Position numbers and translations under genes: made by a program | The notes under the pieces: model-generated | What the model saw: the letters and a program-made list of their open reading frames with translations, nothing else | Told to the model about the DNA's origin: nothing | Database searches by the model: none | Shown: positions 8,527 through 9,119 of the stretch, one piece after another | Numbering within the stretch: position 1 is the first letter of the stretch | How the letters are laid out: every line of letters starts with the position of its first letter | NCBI GenBank assembly: GCA_018971065.1 | Contig: JAGWVC010000128.1 | Span: 1-9,119 of the forward strand | Origin: Sphingomonadales bacterium | GTDB taxonomy: Bacteria; Pseudomonadota; Alphaproteobacteria; Sphingomonadales; Sphingomonadaceae | Direction of reading: 5' to 3' | Length of the DNA stretch: 9,119 bases

Positions 8527-9006
8527 TCAGGCGTTTGCGAGCGCCGCCAGCGCCTCGCCATCGACGCGCATGACGGTCCATTCGTCCATCGGTTTGGCGC
8601 CCAGCGCCTTGTAGAAGCCAATCGACGGTTCGTTCCAGTCCAGCACCCACCATTCCAGCCGCGCGCAGTCGCGCTCGACACAGAGCGCCGCCAGCCGGGC
8701 CAGCAGCGCCTTGCCCAGGCCCCGTCCGCGTGCCGCCGGGCGCACGAACAAGTCTTCGAGGTAGATGCCGGGCTTGCCCTCGAACGTCGAGAAATTGTGG
8801 AAGAACAGCGCGAAACCGCAGGGGGTGGCGTCGGCCTCGGCGATCAGCACCTCCGCATAAGGGCGCGGGCCGAACAGGTGTTCCCCAAGGCGGGTTTCGT
8901 CGAAGCGGACGTTGTCGGCCAGTTTCTCGTAATCGGCGAGTTCGCGAATCAGCGATGCGATCAGCGGCAGGTCGGCAGGGGTGGCGGGGCGGATGGCGGT
9001 GCTCAT
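8527..9006 (-). CDS. GNAT-family N-acetyltransferase, SSAT-like
   Basis: Cytoplasmic acetyl-CoA-dependent acetyltransferase of 159 residues, full length for the family. It resembles spermidine/spermine (diamine, thialysine) acetyltransferases more than other GNATs. The N terminus IRPATPADLPLIASLIRELADYEKL matches the SSAT opening. YLEDLFV carries Glu84, the pyrophosphate loop is RGRGLG at 93-98, VLDWNEP at 121-127 is an SSAT hallmark, and FYKALGA contains Tyr132, the likely general acid. The substrate is probably a small polyamine or amino-acid-like amine, an inference from family resemblance. ATG at 9006 has no obvious Shine-Dalgarno sequence; it lies inside a 26-bp interrupted palindrome (9005-9030). 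It starts 35 bases after the end of the protease-like gene and is followed by the YkuD_2 gene, so the three may share a transcript. Confidence 0.92.
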   Translation of the reverse strand: MSTAIRPATPADLPLIASLIRELADYEKLADNVRFDETRLGEHLFGPRPYAEVLIAEADATPCGFALFFHNFSTFEGKPGIYLEDLFVRPAARGRGLGKALLARLAALCVERDCARLEWWVLDWNEPSIGFYKALGAKPMDEWTVMRVDGEALAALANA

Positions 9007-9030
9007 AAGGCCGCGTTAACGCGCGCTTAT
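9005..9030. repeat. 26-bp interrupted palindrome overlapping the acetyltransferase start codon
   Basis: The core CGCGTTAACGCG (9012-9023) is a perfect 12-bp palindrome. After two mismatched positions on each side, ATAAG (9005-9009) pairs with CTTAT (9026-9030), so 22 of 26 positions are symmetric. As RNA it gives a CGCG stem with a UUAA loop, a 2x2 internal loop and a five-base-pair lower stem containing two bases of the start codon. It could be an operator or a hairpin that hides the start. Confidence 0.5.
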
Positions 9031-9041
9031 CGCCGTCGCAA

Positions 9042-9119
9042 TCAGTTCCCGCCGATCTGCATGTGATCGCCATCGATGCTGACCTTGCCCAGCCGGCGCA
9101 GCGCCGACTGGCCCAGCAG
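9042..9119 (-). CDS. C-terminal end of a probable retropepsin-like aspartic protease (partial)
   Basis: Twenty-five codons are visible before the TGA at 9042-9044; the rest lies beyond the right edge. The peptide starts LLGQSALRRLGKVSIDGD and ends MQIGGN. The LLGxSxLxRL block followed by a short beta hairpin fits the C terminus of bacterial retropepsin-like (clan AA, TIGR02281-type) proteases, where it follows the catalytic domain. The catalytic Asp motif is outside the window, so the call rests on this tail alone. The stop is 35 bases upstream of the acetyltransferase ATG on the same strand, which suggests a shared operon. Confidence 0.6.
   Translation of the reverse strand: MLGQSALRRLGKVSIDGDHMQIGGN

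Overview
The window is 9.1 kb of high-GC chromosomal DNA (individual 60-base lines in the genes reach about 80% GC). It looks like an alphaproteobacterium, most likely of the sphingomonad/erythrobacter group. The grounds are the GC content, the style of the YcbB-like and YkuD_2 L,D-transpeptidases, the CLC subfamily with a VEANALHGGR-type motif, and a C-terminal fragment resembling the retropepsin-like proteases common in that class. This placement is inferred from protein style, not from a database search.

Layout. Positions 1-2441 (minus) hold most of an aconitase gene, acnA, cut by the left edge. A 214-bp leader with several inverted repeats separates it from an EamA/DMT-family ten-helix transporter (minus, 2656-3579). 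A divergent intergenic region of about 130 bp follows. Next is a plus-strand pair: a periplasmic YcbB-like L,D-transpeptidase (3713-5164) and, 20 nt later from a TTG start, a CLC chloride channel/transporter with two C-terminal CBS domains (5185-6924). Positions 6940-7735 form a distinct stretch of about 35-52% GC with one 130-residue orphan protein (7170-7562) and several inverted repeats. The right end returns to high GC and is a minus-strand group. In transcription order it holds the last 25 codons of a probable retropepsin-like protease (9119-9042), an SSAT-like GNAT acetyltransferase (9006-8527), and a Tat-exported YkuD_2 L,D-transpeptidase-like protein (8442-7741).

How the genes relate. 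Most are ordinary housekeeping or envelope genes: TCA cycle, small-molecule export, peptidoglycan cross-linking and chloride flux. Two distinct L,D-transpeptidase families lie within about 4.7 kb, one probably Sec-exported and one with a twin-arginine signal. I see no CRISPR array, transposase, phage gene, toxin-antitoxin pair or recognisable defence operon, and no tRNA or rRNA.

I did not find a clear new multi-gene system. The best leads are the low-GC orphan gene and its flanks, a 26-bp interrupted palindrome covering the acetyltransferase start codon, a CLC protein with valine at the proton-glutamate position, and an interleaved pair of inverted repeats at 7646-7691 that could form a pseudoknot.
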